In this document: piece by piece, positions 61,626-64,000 of the stretch
How positions within the stretch are numbered: the first letter of the stretch is position 1
Layout: the number at the start of each line of letters is the position of its first letter
DNA from: Talpa occidentalis
Taxonomy: Eukaryota > Chordata > Mammalia > Eulipotyphla > Talpidae
Assembly (NCBI RefSeq): GCF_014898055.3
Contig: NW_023602073.1
Coordinates: 20,197,784-20,261,783 of the forward strand
Length of the DNA: 64,000 bases
Direction: 5' to 3'
Notes under the pieces: generated by a model
Told to the model about the DNA's origin: nothing
The model's database searches: none
The model's input: only the letters and a program-made list of their open reading frames with translations
Translations under genes and position numbers: made by a program

Positions 61626-64000
61626 AGGACTTTATATAATTTGCAAGGGAAACATTTAAAGGACTTGGTGGGGGGTTGTCTGGTTTATGTATTACCTGAT
61701 ATTTTCTGTGCTTGAGAAAAACAGGAGAAGTTGTTAATATTTATCCTATTTAGAGCATGATCTACACGGAACTGGGAGTTTTAGCTTTCCCTAATACTTG
61801 AACTCTGTCTTTCTTTGAAGTTGGTGATTTGTCTTGAGGCAGCAATTTCCAAAATGCTGCTTTATCTCCAAGAACATTTTTCTTGGCACAATATATTCAG
61901 GACCAGACCAGTTTTCTCTTCACTCATGACTTGCATCCTTCAGTTAGGAATAGGGAGTGGGAGGACCTAAATTGTTATCTGTGATTAACCAAGGGGCAAC
62001 CAGGAATTTAGATCTAACTTGAGAAATGAGAATAGGGAAAGTTGTCAAATCATACTAACAACAGCTCTATGAAAATTACCTTCACAAATAAAGTAGATTG
62101 CTATATCACCCCACAAAACAGGTGTTAGAAAAACATTTCCATTATTTTAAAGAAGCTAATGTACTCTCTTCCCTGATCATTTCTGTTAGGATGATGGAAT
62201 ACAGTAAATATGAGATTATTTTCTCATTTTTCCTGAATTACACTGCAGCTAGGATATCACAAGGTATCTCTGCATTGATGAGAAACACCAGACTTTCAGA
62301 CCCACTGGCCGTGCAGAGCTCCATTGAGGCTCTATCAACTTTACAGCTTTGAAGAACAATACACTAAGGTCACTGCAATAATCTCTTCACCTCATTTCTT
62401 TGTCTCTCAAATTACATGGATTAATTACCACTCAAGTGTGATAAATGTTTAAATAACACAATAATCTTTGAGTTGCTCAGAAATACATATTCTAAAATGT
62501 TAAAATGTCTTAAGGAAATAATGACAATATTAATTGCATTATTATATGTTAACAAAAAGAATAGATATATTTGAAAATTGTTATGATATATAATGGTAAT
62601 GATCAGAACATAAAAATTAATGATGATTCATCATCTAATACCCATAGTAAAGACAGAATCAGTGAACTGAAAGGCAACATCATGAAAAAGAGATTGAATC
62701 ATAAATATTAGAAAAGGAGAGTCTAACATGGGCTTATGAAAGTTCCTGAACACCATTTCCATCTGTGTCTCCGTGCTCTAAGGCAAGAACAATAGACAAT
62801 ATTGAATTTTTCCACCAGAGTTAATAGAAATTTAAATATTTATCTTAAGATACAAAAATTCACTGATATATGTAAAATGATTTCAAAATCATAGTATCTT
62901 ATTATAAATATAAAATAACAAAGCAAAAATGTTAATAATCATTAAAATTTTACTGTTTTATTCTTTGCTTCAATAATCCACTGTAAAATTATTTTTTGCA
63001 AAAGTTGTGAAGTAGAGGTTTTGATTTCTTTTAGTCAAATGCTGTCTCATGGATTTTGAATCTTTAAATGAGAAATCATGTCCTGTCAGTGTCATCAATT
63101 TCGGTGTCATCAATTAAGAAATTTTGTTTCCTAATGAATTTCACCGGTGTTTTGTTAAGTGCTAGAATATATGTGTGAGTTTCTAATCTGTTGTAGTGAT
63201 ATAGGGGTTCATGTTTCTAGTATCAGCTGCTAATAACAGCAATTTCACAGTATGTAGTATATTAAGACTCTTAAGTTTTCCTACTCTGTTTTCCAAATTG
63301 TCTTTGTTCCCTAGAGGCTTTCTATATCCTTACCAGCTTTAGAATCAGATTACCAATTGTAAATGTTAAATTTATATATTAAGCAGGAAAATAAAATTTT
63401 CACATCTTCCATCCATGACCAGAATATTTTTTGTGTTTGCTTATGTCATTAGTAATTCTATTCCATTATATAGTTTTTAGTGTAATGGATTTGTACAAAT
63501 TTTAAAAAAATATTCAAATCCATTTTTTAATGGACACAGTATTCCTTTCTAACCTGAAGATTTCAGGCATACATGATTAAAAATCTATTAAAAATCTACT
63601 TGTACATATACCAGAATAAGTTCAGCACTAAATGTCCAATTCTGTCCTCCATGAAACTGACACATTTTACCTGCATCACCCATTCCTCTTCCCCTTTCTT
63701 CTGGTAACCACTACTTGCTCCAAAAGTTTATTTTTTGTTGTATTTAGTTAATTCCTTAGTTTTCTTTCTATATAACACATGAGCAAAATCATATGTTGCT
63801 TTACTTTGACTTATTTCACTAATGCAATAACCTAAGGCTCATGAGGTTGTGACAAACGAGAGAATTTCAAACGTTTTAGACCTGTAGTTTCCATCCTGTA
63901 TATCTACCACATCTTATTTAGTCATCATTCTTTGATAAGCACTTATGTTGTTTCTACCTCTTTGCTGGTGTAAATAGTGTTGTGATGAGCATGAAGATGA
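61626..64000. repeat. Blocks A (rest), B, C, D and E (unit 5), no gene
   Basis: Aligns in order with 44,290-45,500, 45,510-45,735 or 46,738-46,965, 46,980-47,400 and 47,700-48,060. It is free of the SINE, inverted L1 and duplication found there, so it is the empty-site reference for unit 3. The 84-codon frame at 62,098 is not kept in the paralogs. Confidence 0.7.

Noticed and set aside
62098..62352. 84-codon + strand frame
   Set aside because: In duplicated block B; the matching sequence at 44,700-44,960 and 26,940-27,180 does not keep the frame.

Overview
The window is AT-rich vertebrate, almost certainly placental-mammal, genomic DNA. It holds intronless olfactory-receptor (OR) coding regions, LINE-1 elements with an ORF1/ORF2 layout, many copies of a tRNA-derived SINE and several solo endogenous-retrovirus LTRs. 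There is no operon-like gene density and nothing prokaryotic. I do not recognise the SINE family well enough to name the species.

Genes. Five OR coding regions lie on the + strand at about 0.3, 24.7, 43.2, 52.8 and 60.2 kb. They resemble one another closely and look most like the mammalian OR14 family (class II). Only the one at 52,823-53,746 is open throughout (307 codons). The copies at 24.7 and 43.2 kb are each broken by a single-base run-length change near the 3' end. The copy at 60.2 kb has about five single-base losses. The copy at 0.3 kb is clearly decayed, with two deletions, an in-frame stop and a late frameshift.

Layout. Each OR sits in a repeating unit of duplicated non-coding DNA that I could trace by eye as ordered blocks. 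These are called here: OR, A (3' flank), B, C, D, E or J, F, G, H, I, then the next OR. Unit 1 (1-24.6 kb) is the longest. It contains an antisense L1 split by a solo LTR (6.6-11.1 kb), an ancient L1 tract (12.7-15.1 kb) and a second, OR-less run of blocks (15.1-20.5 kb). Unit 2 (24.6-43 kb) contains a full-length but broken + strand L1 (27.9-34.1 kb) and five LTR copies. Unit 3 (43-52.8 kb) has an inverted L1. Unit 4 (52.8-60.2 kb) has lost F and G and carries an ancient L1 tract like that of unit 1. The last OR and part of its 3' flank end the window.

No conventional RNA genes, CRISPR arrays or other protein-coding genes were seen. Most remaining open frames come from SINEs, LTRs or L1. The points of most interest are the indel pattern in the ORs, the intact receptor with an altered NPxxY motif, and an LTR with a duplicated end carrying perfect NRF1-like palindromes. 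Also notable are target-site duplications that order the insertions relative to the segmental duplications.
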